Shown here: piece by piece, positions 49,150-60,479 of the stretch
Numbering within the stretch: the first letter of the stretch is position 1
How the letters are laid out: each line of letters opens with the position of its first letter
Source: Haemonchus contortus
Taxonomy: Eukaryota; Nematoda; Chromadorea; Rhabditida; Trichostrongylidae
DNA length: 64,000 nucleotides
Reading direction: 5' to 3'
NCBI GenBank assembly: GCA_000469685.2
Contig: LS997563.1
Coordinates: forward strand, 33,386,468 to 33,450,467
Notes under the pieces: generated by a model
What the model was told of the DNA's origin: nothing
Seen by the model: only the letters and a program-made list of their open reading frames with translations
Databases searched by the model: none
Position numbers and translations under genes: made by a program

Positions 49150-49480
49150 AGACGGATAACGATCCAGGATTCGGCCCCGGGACATGTGTGTGATAGTGCG
49201 CCGCCTGCCGCTACTCTATGGAAGAGGTGGGGTTGTGGCTGCACGCACTATCACATGCATGTCCGAGGATTTCTGGGTCGTTACCCGCCTAGGCCAACCA
49301 AGCCTTGGAATCCTCTGGGTTGGGCAATTGGTACCATACTCGTTCAAGAGGATAAAACCAGTGGCAGGAACATCTGCTATCCAGCGCAAGTCATTGTATG
49401 GGCCCCATACGCATTCATACCCCTGCCACGATGCTGAAAGGAAGTGGGATGCGGGGTACATCCGACAATTGGCCTAGGAC
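49150..49480 (+). repeat. tRNA-derived SINE (copy 2) with inverted head duplication
   Basis: The body 49290-49480 matches SINE copy 1 (15062-15230, minus): CCTAGGCCAACCAAGCCTT, AATTGGTACCA, GAGGATAAAA, AAGTCATTGTA, ATACGCATTCA. The head at about 49220-49288 (AGGTGGGGTTG... CACGCACTATCACATGC) is in the same sense as the body. Immediately upstream, 49150-49219, lies the tRNA-like head in reverse (GGATTCGGCCCCGGG, then TAGTGCGCCGCC). The two heads are partly complementary (CATGTGTGTGATAGTGCG against CGCACTATCACATGCATG), so the 5' part is a palindrome. Confidence 0.65.
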
Positions 49481-50429
49481 CTAGCACAGACCACATAAGC
49501 TCGTTAACATACTATTTGTATCTGTGCTGTGTAAGGGAAGGGGAAGAGGGATCTTTCCATTAACTGCCATTTTCTCCAAACACAAAAATTCAGATAAAAT
49601 ACGCAGGACGATAGTAGCCTCAGTGACTTTTGACTATCGCCAACGGCAGCCAAATCGGTTGCACGGTCTACATTATGATTCTTGCACCATATTTCCCGTA
49701 CTTCAGCTTCCAGGTTTCCAATATAACAGTAAAGTAGTCAAAGAAGAATTGCTGTTGATGTTCGGACCTGCCTTTGGAATCGGTAAGTGTGCCACACTGT
49801 CCCATTTCATGCAATTATGTATTGCATGGCCCTCTGACATGAAGTACTGTAAGAAACGCCTTCACTAAAAGCTCTCTTATGGATGCCGTGGCACAAAGAG
49901 CCAAACCCTACTTCTGAATCTGGCATTCCTTTCCAGCTGCTTTGACCGCTCTCTGTGAATTACCAGCGCCTTACGTCATTCCCGTTCATAGGAATGGAAG
50001 ACATGGCGGTTTTTAACAAATGATTTTACTTTTATAACAGCTTATACTCAAGTGGAGCAGTATTAGGCAACTTTATCCACCACTATTGTTGAAAAATCTA
50101 CATTTGCAACATATGTGCCACGCCACACGGAGAGTGGCAGAATTGGGGCCAAAATTCCCACGGTGCGCGCACCTACGTGGCAAATCTACGACAGTAGCCT
50201 TGCCTTGTCAAACTGCAACGACCGTACTCACTCATTGGAACCATTCATTCATATCTGGCCTTTACTTCTCAACCCTATGTATCATCAATGCGTTTCTGCG
50301 ACAAACTGTGAATACGACTTGTGCGGTACTCCGTTCATTCTAGATTTTACATACCTAGCAAAGTAAGTGGAAACTCGGTAGAGTAAGGTAACACGGTGCC
50401 CGGAAATCACAACGAAAAGTACAAACTCC

Positions 50430-50845
50430 ATCCAAGGTCAGAACTTTGCGTATGACTCGCCAAATTAGGATTCGAATCGCACGCTCCTGCGAGATACTAG
50501 AATTTTACAAAACATCAGATCAGAGTAAAGTCAAAACAGTTAGCCATTGAGCGTTTAGCCCATAAGAGGAAAGCCGATTATTCTACGGGATTTTCTGAAT
50601 TGGAGTCCTGGTTGCCCAGAACTTTGAGGCCTAACACCTTCTGTATCGACAGTAACAACCGCCTATTTCAAATCGGTGAACGTTAGACATATTATAACAT
50701 CCTCTAGTATCGTGTTACTTCAATGAGTCTTGTGGTGGTATGGATGCGATCGCTTGTACTGAACCCTCTCCAAAGCCATGCTTGCTCCCATGCCTCTCGT
50801 TCAGTCAGTATTCTGTCAATCCTGTCTAGAATGTGATTTGTATGA
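50430..50845 (-). pseudogene. RTE-like LINE reverse transcriptase relic
   Basis: On the minus strand 50845 down to 50719 reads ILDRIDRILTEREAWEQAWL, then WRGFSTSDRIHTTTRLIE. This matches the RTE-type block usually written REQAGFRKGFST-DHI-T--RLIE. Further downstream the frame LTFTDLK-AVVTVDTE echoes motif A (LTFIDYKKAFDSVE). Stops interrupt the remainder. It lies less than 1.5 kb from the tRNA-derived SINE copy, on the opposite strand. Confidence 0.65.
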
Positions 50846-50869
50846 TAAGTTTAAGGATTAGCAGGAAGA

Positions 50870-52640
50870 TTGTGTAATAGTTGCCTAGACCGTCTGGGTG
50901 TCCCTTCCTATACAGTAACCGTCTTGCTTGTCTTCCACTACGTGAACACCTTCATACCGACAGGAGAGGCATCGCGTGAAGAGCCTAGCTACGGGTTCAA
51001 CGATTACGATGGAAGGCTTCTCAGATGTTCCTATCAAATACTATCGCTACCTTACAGTTCGCTATCGAAGTGAGTGCATACCGACTTTTTCGAAAGAAAG
51101 CTGAAAGTAGTTCAAAACTGAAGGAAAGCCTTGTACATCTGGCTCAATTGCAGGATGGTATGCAAGCAGGTAAACGTGGCTATTGAAGAGTTCGGAATGG
51201 ACGTTTTTGTCTACCTTCTCTATGCCCTTCAAATGTAGAAACTGTTCCGTGAGGACGACGATCGAAAGCCATTTTTGTCTTGTCATTGCCGAAGCTCCGA
51301 TTTAGTACAAAGGTCGATTTCATTGTAATTAGATCTGTGAAGTCTAGCTTTGTGATTAATTACAAGCGAGTTCAAGGAAAAAATTTTGATTGCAGTGATG
51401 AAACCTGCTGTGTTTATGTTGCATCTCTATTCAATATTGAAATTGTCAGAAATGGGCATTCTTTCGTTATTATCGGAGAGAATTATTGCCAGTCGTTTAG
51501 CTGGTAAGCATAAACACAGGCAAAAGCCTGGTAAATGTTTATATAGTGACGTTGTTTACGATACACCTATCCTTTGATCGGAATAATCATGTAAGCAACA
51601 TGCTGATGAACAGGTTATTTCACATGCCACCGTTTTTAGTGTAAACACTACGTTTCTGTTTCCAAAAAAACGCCTAGGGGACATCTTATCTGTTTCTCTC
51701 CTTCTGAAGCTTCAGAACCCCTAGTAGTTTCACGTCGGATTTGTTACCTAATGATGGACGTAACAATGTCCGTAGTGTGCGAAAGTCGGCTTGGCTCATG
51801 TACTGGTAAGTCCGTTTCTCTGCGAAGGCCATAGGTAAAGGTTCCCTACCTGCGAAGTTACATATGCCTGTTCATTATAGCGTCTGGATTTGAGATAATG
51901 TCCTCATTGTGACCAAAAAGGAAAGTGTTGTGATTGCTGAAGATCTGCTTCGACTCAGAGTACTGTAAGACAGTAGGTCGATGGACCTTCTCAGTATATC
52001 CGACTTCCGACTGAAACATTGTGAAAACTTCTATCAAAGGGAGTGAATGGTATCATCATACCTCACTGATGTCTGCTACTTTCATGGTCACATACTTACT
52101 CAACTAGTTACTTGATCAACTAGTTTGTCTCCGAGCAGAAAGTCATTGGTAAGGAGAGAATAATCATAAGAGAAACTCGTAATATTGATTTGTTACAACC
52201 TACCTGAATCTTTTATTCAACTTGTTAAAATCCTATAATCACTGAATACGACGTACTTTGGTATTATCGTATTACAGGCGCCCAACTCGGCTCGGCTAAC
52301 CTTTCGGAACCAGTTCAACCTCATACTTGTGCCATGTCGTATCATTATCGTCCTCCGCATTACCGTACATTACAATTCAAATACGCTTAATACCACCTTT
52401 TCATGGCAACTTACTCTGGCAATACTATTTACTTTTTTGACTCAATATGTTATTAGCTACTGTTATTTTGCCGCAGGGCACCCCGTGCCCGGAACAAGTT
52501 TTGTCCAAAACTCGCCAAGCTTGTGAGAGTACTCACTTTACTCACAGCACACCGTAGTGTTAACCTTTTGATTACCTTAGCGGACACGTAAATCCTGCTA
52601 TAAACGAATCAGGACGTACCCAGTGGTACACTGGTAAGGG
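50870..52640. other. Intergenic, nothing firm recognised
   Basis: A plus-strand open frame at 50870-51073 ends at a good donor context (TCGAAG/TGAGTG or CGAA/GTGAGT), and a similar frame at 50115-50366 ends AAA/GTAAGT. Both look a little exon-like, but no domain is recognised and they do not join in a convincing protein. Confidence 0.2.
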
Positions 52641-52644
52641 ATAG

Positions 52645-53151
52645 CGGTTATAGGCACAGTTCACGATAATTTTGGGTAATCCAGATTATTATGAAAAATG
52701 GAAGATAAGATCGAAAACAGTGCGATGAATGTGAAGAAACTGCGTAAAACGGTGTTTCCAAAATGAAAAAGGCTTCGAAATACCGTTAAAAAGGGGGCTG
52801 ACCGAGAATGAGACCAGAAGAATTAAGAAGTGTGGCGTTTGGAGGAGCTATACAATGTGTCTCACTGCTTACGTGTGGGTCCTGGTGCGAATAACAGACT
52901 ACGGTAAGCGAAGATTCATTCACTCGTAAGCATAAGTATAAAAAAACCCTAGTAACAGCTAAAGTAGCTCACCTTTTTTTGCCTTTAGGAGTGGGAAATT
53001 AAATAAGGGATCGCGGCAGCAAAAAGAATATCAGAGGAAAAAAGAATGGGAGAAAACCACCGCCTCATCACTCGGCGATCAGCTGATTGTGTGTGGGTCC
53101 TAGAACGGGGCTTTTTCGCCCCTCGAATGATCGTGAACTGTGCTATAAGCC
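52645..53151. repeat. Foldback or MITE-like inverted repeat pair
   Basis: The left arm 52645-52670 (GGTTATAGGCACAGTTCACGATAAT) is nearly the reverse complement of the right arm 53127-53151 (ATGATCGTGAACTGTGCTATAAGCC). About 460 bp of non-coding sequence lies between them. The right end has a short GC hairpin (GGGGC/GCCCC) at 53107-53122. Clear target duplications were not found. Confidence 0.5.
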
Positions 53152-53649
53152 AAGGCAATTACTGAGAAACCATGGAGCAGGACTATTGGTTAGTACTTTC
53201 GTTGAGGGACGTATGATAGATCAAGGAAGACTGGGTGTTTGAACAAGTGCTTACCCGTCCGTGCCAATGCTTATACAACTGTAGCACCCGTTTTCCCGTG
53301 TTGGCTTCCCTTTACAGGTGCGAATTCTGTCTTATCATGTTCTGCCGTGTTGTACGCAAGCTTCTACGTGTAAACTGTACAACCTCCTATTTGGGTGGTC
53401 CAGTGATAATAAAGCTCCTTTGCTGTTGTTTATTCTAATTTTGCTTTTTTAAAATTTTTCCGATCAACCTGTTACACAACAGTTACTTAATACGAATTGC
53501 AAAGACAGGTAGTATTTCGATTCCATCCTTATGAAAGTCCACAGCCTTCATCGAAAAGTTTCTCTATGATTTTGAGTTCTTTTTCTTCACTAGCACGATA
53601 TCCTTCCACGAGAGAGTGTCAGCGATCTGTTGGTGTGAGCTTGGAGCTA

Positions 53650-53859
53650 CAGAGCAAGTATGGAGGAACCGCTCCACCAAAAACCTCTAAATTCTCCCGA
53701 TCTCTCGTCGGGTCGGGCGTTATCATGAATACACAGAGTATACCAGGTCTTGTTTACCTTCAAGTGTGTTGAATACGCAATCGAGCTGCTGATAGTAACC
53801 TTCAGCGTAGATAGCGTCATTATAGAACTGACCAGCACACACTATCTAATTCTCAAGAA
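53650..53859 (-). CDS. Possible CUB-like exon pair, unknown gene
   Basis: From the acceptor ATTAG at about 53856, the minus strand reads IVCAGQFYNDAIYAEGYYQQ, then LDCVFNTLEG, ending at donor GAAG/GTAAAC near 53770. A downstream block after AATTTAG (about 53700) reads EVFGGAVPPYLLCSSKLTPT in matching phase. The pattern of a Cys, then about 20 residues, then Y--LDC-F is reminiscent of a CUB-domain start in secreted nematode proteins. After TPTDR a TGA occurs in frame. The rest of the gene was not found, so it may be a pseudogene or part of a larger gene. Confidence 0.25.
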
Positions 53860-54983
53860 ACTAATCCGGATGGTTAGATGATGAGGATGATGACAAGTCA
53901 AGAGAAACATGAATATTTATTCGGGCTTGGAGCAGTGGAAGCCGAGCTTATGCTGGATGACAACTCCACATTTCCAAATTTTTCCGGATATCGTTCCCGC
54001 GTTATCGTGAACGACAGCGGGTTTTGCTGAGGTACTGTTCTAGAAGAATTTTGGTACTGAATGAACTCTCGATCGACGCTTCACTGTGCTTCTTCCTCTT
54101 CGTCTCCGACCTGCTAATTATACGATCTGTAGTAAAAGGATGAGCCAAACTCATGAAAACTAAAATCTCAGCCATCCCACGAAACTGGTGGATGGGCCCC
54201 CGGCAGGGTGGAAGAAAATAGGAGATCCGACTGTAATTTTAAAACTGCGCTATCTATCACGAGGCAAACTTTTCTAAATTCTCAAAAACGTAAGATACTT
54301 CAAATAAGAGGGCTTGAGAGTCCTTGGGATCCATAGTTCGTGGCCTAAATCATAACGTTCGACTCTAGGCTCACGCAACCCCATCTATGCCTCTCTTCAG
54401 ATGATTTTGTTCCAGTCATGCATCTATTCCCTCTGTATGTGTATCCCATGTAAACATGTCGATCTATAATATATAACGTCTACTGCTTCCAATTTGGAGA
54501 TAGACTTCGAATGTTCGCTTGATATGAAGGTTGTGAAGACCTTACATCTGGACTTATTCAAAGAACTCAAACTTCGCATTCAAAACCTATAATGCGAAAT
54601 GTTGATTTCCAGTCCACCTTATCATACTGAGAGGCCAAGTTCAATTTGACAATCAGCCTTAAGCAACTTGCAGGACGAGTTCCGTTTTAACCTCCCCTTA
54701 GAACGACGATCGTTCAACAAGGCAGTCTCACTATGAAAGATGAATTGAAAGGGTGACAACTCGTGGACCTTTTGTTTCTTTGACTTGCAAAATGATAGAA
54801 ATTGGGAGCTATGCATCATACACCAATTGACCACATAAACCACACTTCACTAAAATTTGTGAATGATCTCTACGTCACGAAATTGGCTTCGAGGTGAAAG
54901 GGATTGAGTTGGGAACCCGAGCCTTCAGCGCTTTCTCTGAAATTGACTTAACAGAATTCCTGAATGTCCTTCATTGCATTTTC

Positions 54984-55311
54984 CTACTCCTTGTCATTGA
55001 AGTGTTTATTGCAGTCCGATTTGTTTTGAGTAACTGGTCCAGTCCATCGGACTCCACAGAATAGCTTATGTCTACGTAATTCTCTGCAGAATCTGACCCA
55101 GAAACTTATCACTGACTCACCCACTATCAACTGCTCCCCACTCTGTAACCTTCTTCCGAGTGGACAAGTGCTCTTCCATGGAGGTTTCAAATAGTGAAAG
55201 AAGATAGGAAATGTCTTTGCAAAGGGGAGAGAACTCTGTACCGGTAGGTGAGCCTATTATCTTCGCCAGATAGCCAGTGAGATGTATTGGTTTGTCGTCG
55301 ACTGTATTCAT
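54984..55311 (-). CDS. Hypothetical two-exon small protein
   Basis: ATG at 55311-55309 opens MNTVDDKPIHLTGYLAKIIG, then EEHLSTRKKVTEWGAVDSG. A donor GG/GTGAGT follows, and after a 37-nt intron (55084-55120, ending CTGCAG) comes ELRRHKLFCGVRW ending NKHFNDKE and TAG at 54984. The phases agree and give about 96 residues. I do not recognise the protein. The very short intron and lack of conservation evidence keep confidence low. Confidence 0.2.
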
Positions 55312-56232
55312 TTTAGATATGAAAAAAATAAAATGGAAATTTCTGAATGATGTCGAAAGTAGTGTCGGAAGAATATAGGACAGGAAATCGTCATCAAAGA
55401 ATTTTGACAATTTTTTTTTGCATTTGCCTACACAGCTTTCTCTGTTGCGAATGATCCGATAATGAAAATGTTGCGCGGTAACTTGGATCTAACACTGACC
55501 ACGAACCCTCACAACCCAGGCTGTTGTGACCATGAAGGTTCTGTATGCTGGAAAATTTCGCCTCATATCAAAATGACTTCCATCAATGCTATGTGCACAT
55601 CCACACTCGAGACTACATGTGCCTTTCCACATCTCATTCTAATTCTCATCTCAGCTCATTGGCTATTTACCACAGCTCTTCAGCATCCAAACGTACTTGA
55701 TGGGCCTTCTAGTCTACGCCTACAGCCTTTCTTCCCTAAGCATTACAAGTCGCACAACTTAGTGTACAGGGCAACGAATGCACATTTGAACTTTGCCTGA
55801 TGTACGCTTACCCCATAATGGATTATCCTTGCTACAGAACTCGCAGCACAACTGTCGAAGTGGAGCATAAAACAAAAAGGATAGGAGAAAACTCTTCAAA
55901 AGATTGCATCTGCTTCCGATCAGGTTGTCAGATCACGAATATTCGAGAGTTTTCCTTCCCAGCGATGTGAAAGTAAAATGCATAACCTCGAAAAGTCTTG
56001 TTCTGTTGCTCTCGTTTCCAAAAAGTGGTTCAAAAGCTCTAGTCAATGTACAAATTAGTGCCATTGTTCCACCATAAGACATGTTTGGCAAAAACAAGTC
56101 TACCCGATAATTGAGAGGTGCCTGGCTTACGTGGGTGATGATCCAGAATTTTGTTCCCTGCCCGCCATGTAGCTGCAGAACGATCTGGCGACAACCACCA
56201 CACACTCGAAGCGGCAGCCTCTCATATATATC

Positions 56233-56288
56233 ACCCCTCAAGTTATTAAGGAACTCGAAGACCCCTCAAGTTATTAAGGAACTCGAAG
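56233..56288. repeat. 28-bp exact tandem duplication
   Basis: Two identical 28-bp units, 56233-56260 and 56261-56288, each ACCCCTCAAGTTATTAAGGA followed by ACTCGAAG. It overlaps the predicted stop codon of the unknown minus-strand gene. Confidence 0.95.
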
Positions 56289-56623
56289 ATTATCACCAGA
56301 GACCTGCCGAGGCTCCCTGAACACTTATTTACAGTCGTACGTTACTTACCAAAGTGCAGCGTCAGAAAAAGTCGCTCTAGTTGGAACTCTCATCAGTTGT
56401 CCGACAATCTCCGTAGCTAATGTGTTCTACCTGCCTTTCGCTCACAACTGGAAAAAAGTTCTCACACTGTCTGGTGACGGATGGCAAAGCTGTATTTCCT
56501 ACGGGAATCATAATCATCTTAAGTGGAATATATGCAATGCAATGAATTCTAGAATGGTACCCGCAAGGGTAGGCAATCGCCACCATAACCAACATCAGCC
56601 ATTTCCTTAATATCGTCCACGTG
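56274..56623 (-). CDS. 3' end of an unknown gene (three exons)
   Basis: Exons 56561-56623 (HVDDIKEMADVGYGGDCLPL, then R), 56350-56426 (NTLATEIVGQLMRVPTRATF, then SDAALW) and 56274-56316 (EPRQVSGDNLRVP, stop) join in phase across GT..AG introns. The acceptors are CTAAG, GGTAG and TTCAG. The protein composition looks coding, but I recognise no family. Upstream exons were not located. A 28-bp tandem duplication begins within the last exon at the stop codon, and a 36-bp tandem duplication lies just upstream of the first exon found. Confidence 0.3.
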
Positions 56624-56637
56624 CTTAGAAAGAGGTG

Positions 56638-56709
56638 ACTAGATTCGGAATTTGAAGGAGTCAACTTGGTTCTACTAGATTCGGAATTTGAAGGAGTCAA
56701 CTTGGTTCT
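56638..56709. repeat. 36-bp exact tandem duplication
   Basis: Two identical 36-bp units, 56638-56673 and 56674-56709 (ACTAGATTCGGAATTTGAAG followed by GAGTCAACTTGGTTCT). The unit length is a multiple of three. Confidence 0.95.
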
Positions 56710-59700
56710 AACGCGCCTTCTCACTTGACAGACAACTGGGTCCATCTTGCGGTGGCATGGCAAGATTACCCTTCACATCCATTTTACCTCACCTTCGTCC
56801 TTCAAGACATTCTACACTGTAAAGTCTCCTACGTGTTTGTTTGTGTCAGGAGGGAGCGGAAAGGAAGCTGTGAGAGGATTAGAAAAAGAAGAACGCAACT
56901 GACGACTTCAAATGTCACGTTTTCGTATCAAAAAACTATTTTACAGTGGCATGTGAGGCTGTGCTAAACTGACATGCGCAGCGCGGATCGAATTTCGCTC
57001 GGCAGACCAAGCTCTTCATACTTTTAAACTGAATGTCATGCTTGGGCTTTTCCAATGAGTACTGGATGCCACACAACACAGTTGAATTTATGACGGCTAA
57101 ATATTTAATTATTAAATAATATGTAAATAGATCTGCACAAACGCGTACTGCCCCGCTCTGTACACGGTTCGGTGTGGATATATTTTTGTGCCCGTAAGAT
57201 TTTGAGGTGGAACTACATGAATTTTTTAACAACCACGACCTAAAGTTTCGACGAATCGTCTTTTTCAGAGGCCAGAGTCGCCGCTAAAGGAGACGATATC
57301 CATGTCCCTTTCTTAGCCTCTATTACTCTCTCGAACAGGTTATAGGGCTCCGTCGATGAGTGGATTGGTAGAGTCTGGTTCTGTAGGAGATTTGATCCTT
57401 AGCTCACAAAGGGAATAGCTTCTTCACCTTCTGTCGTATACCACTCTTGTTCTCGTTTTTTCACGTGGGAAGTTATTTGTTGGAAACAAATTGCTCCTAT
57501 TTCTGAATAGGTGAATGATCAACTGTAATTTCCTTTCCATTCTTTTTCTTCTTACTTGCAGAGCACCCAATATGGCAACAATTTCGATAAGGGAAGAAAT
57601 GAAAGGTGTCGAACGTGATGAATCAGATAGCTAATTAAGTAACATCAAGAATCGACGGAAAATTCGTCGAATTCCTTGACAGTTGATATACCAGTAGTCT
57701 ATACCACTAGTTAAAATGGCCGTTTCTTCAATTCTCTCACGTACTGTTTGAGGCATGCTCAGTGATTTTAGATTTTGATTCAAGAGGCAGAACTGTTATC
57801 TGAATTGGTGTACGGTAAAGATAAAAAGCTGATTTTTGGCGTCGACCATTTATTCTGACATTCTCCAAGGATTTAGCAGGCATTCGAAATCGCTGAGTCA
57901 TTTGGATGCGTTTATCTTTACATTATTACCATGAACAACGAAGTAATGAGCAAAATTGCATACTATTTGTTCACCAGGCAGACTGTGTGCAAAGAGGGAC
58001 CCACTCTAGGATAGGAGATCGTGCCCAAAAGAAGAAGGTCACTACAGGATGGAATCCAGAAAGTGGAAGATGGACGATGGGAAAGGCATCATACGCCATG
58101 AGATTACGCAAAACTGTACATCCGGTCACTATCTACCTGATTCATCTCTGATTCCTCCATATGGTCGAAACGCGCAGCCAACCCGGAAAGAATTGAAAAT
58201 CGAAGAAATGTGTTTTTTCCAATTGGGCATTGTGTGACCCCCGCCTTCTCAAAGATAAACAAATTGCTATCATTAAACCACCCGGACAAGCTGAATAGTT
58301 GTTTCAGAGGGCAAGAACTCTTCCCCATAATGCAAAGTGCACCGACCCACTGGGAAAAACTTTTTCTTGTGTTCCTCCTCATCAGGCTGCTGTTTTTGCG
58401 GAGACAAGAGCGATGTTTGTGTGCATAGGAAAACAAACAAACGAAGACTTAATCGATCAATTTGCTGTCGGTTATCGATGGTTTCGATCAAATCGATTGC
58501 GTCCTTCAGATACCGCCTTTGACAGTGGATGGCGACAGGAATCTCTAGGCCTCTGCTTAGTCGTATGCGAACAGTGACATGTGATGATGGATGGAAGTGT
58601 TCGAGAGAAGAGAGTTTTTCCGTTGGGAGCAAAAATTCCTGCACGTAGACGCATGGGAAGGAAATGGGAGTAAAACTACATATGGTTTTTCGTAAAGGTT
58701 TTGTTTGTCGATTTTTCTGCCAAATCTTGCCATAAACATAGTAATTAACATAATTCATCCTGTTCACTGAGACCGAAGGTTGTGACGACATCAGGCCTCT
58801 GTTCCTATGGTCATGCTCCGCGCCGCTGAATACGGTATCCATTAAGTGGAAGAATTACGAGCGGCGGGGTGATTGTGAACCGGATCATCGCGGTCTTCAC
58901 CACTCGTGCTTTAACGTACCCAACACACCCAAGTCATTTCAGTTCTTTGCTTACTTTCCTTATCGTTCGGAAATGTTTATCGGCCATGAGATTGCTGTAG
59001 CTAGGCGTGCGCCATTTTAATCTATCGCTCCTGCTAAGAGGTTTTGCTGTGGATAGATTAAGAATTATTCGGTGTCTCTTTGTTTTCGCCTGCCTGTCTC
59101 TTCTCACCCGGGTAAAGGTTCCTGATTCAACTTAAGCTCAAAAGAAGATGGATTTCTAGAACATTTCATACCCCAAGGCTGCCCTCTTGAAATCGTGGTC
59201 CTACTATTGATTGTTTCTTCAAGTTTATGCGTTCCCGAGTACTACAACGTAATTGAAGCAGTCATGGGATTCGGGAAAGTGCAGAAAAGGCGTGTGCTCA
59301 ATGAACTTGGCAGAGTATATAACTGGGCGAACGGCTACCCCTAAATATTTATAGTTCAAAAACTGCCCAGACCAACGGCCCATCGATTGGTCTTCGCTGT
59401 TTATCGCCGATAGAAGAATTATTTAGAATGCTGACTTTAAATGAGACTCCCGTCGTAAGCTGCTGGATGTGCATATTAAACGCACATTCAAACACCCTCG
59501 TGATTATGAATGGAAGTAAAACGCCCAGCCTACTCAAACGTGACTGAACGACTTGATGTTCTTTGCTTGTTTATTGATTGTTATTACTTTTTTCTAGCTC
59601 CCCTCGAAGATCCTGATTGAATATTAATCGCTAATTTTTAGTTAATCCTCTCGAAGATCCTGAATCCACTTGGTAAATATGAAAGATGTAACAGCTCTCT

Positions 59701-60430
59701 TTCCTCGTTCTGCTCTTCCCATCTCCATAATCGAAGTGAATGAGTCTGAAGTATGTCGTCATTCCATAAATGAAGGCTACCACTACATACGTCACTTTTT
59801 TGAGTGGTAAAGTAGAGTTGAACGAGCCCTTTGTAGGCAGTGGAACCGTAACAAACATAAACTGTAGACAATGACTGATTATTACAGCATGCAGTACTTT
59901 TAATCTATTTCTGTCCTCTGGTTTCTGAAAGTAACTGTATCATTTTGGGAGAGAATGAAGGAGGCTCTGAGGAAAGGCGTATCAGCTGAAGGCATAGTCT
60001 AGGCAGCTCGACTGTTTGGCAAGGTTTTTATATTGGAACCGTTTTTTTTCTTTCATTGAGTGATTTGTAGTAAAATGGATTAAATATGTAGCTATGACCC
60101 TCATTTGTGAATAATCTCAAGGGTATCGTGTATATGGCTTTGCTTCCTAACAATTCCTTGGTCCTCAAAAATGGCAGTTACATGGTGTATGAGCAAAATT
60201 TCTGAACATCCAGTATCTGATCTGAGATAATCGCAATGAAAAGCCCCTTCCCACCTCTAGAAGGCGTTCCTGAATCTTAAACTCGAGGATGGATTAGCAG
60301 TTTTGTTTGATCAAGAGCGCTGAATAGTCTTGCGATGGGGGCCCGACATGGGGTGATCGCTTACCTGACCGAAACGACCATCATTTCAACGACTGCGATG
60401 TAGGCGTGACTTAACACGAACCATACAAAC
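56710..60430. other. Intergenic, nothing firm recognised
   Basis: The longest frame (58273-58842, -, 189 codons) overlaps comparable open frames on the other strand, has no recognisable domain, and shows no flanking splice structure. The 59638-59871 (-) frame is also unexplained. No transposon ends are visible. Confidence 0.3.
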
Positions 60431-60432
60431 AA

Positions 60433-60478
60433 GTCAGCGCAGTATAAAAGACGCGCTGACGGGCTCCCACGTGGGTCT
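60433..60478 (+). promoter_or_regulatory. TATA box inside an inverted repeat, with downstream E-box palindrome
   Basis: TATAAAA (60443-60449) sits in the 12-nt loop of a perfect 8-bp inverted repeat, GTCAGCGC (60433-60440) and GCGCTGAC (60453-60460). It is followed by the palindrome CCCACGTGGG containing CACGTG. A related block, GCGG-TTTAAAAGACGCG, recurs near 60709. This may be a class II promoter or the U3/R region of an old LTR, as no coding exon starts right after it. Confidence 0.35.
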
Positions 60479-60479
60479 G

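Noticed and set aside
58273..58842. 189-codon open frame on the minus strand
   Set aside because: No domain, no splice context, and overlapping open frames on the plus strand. Most likely chance.
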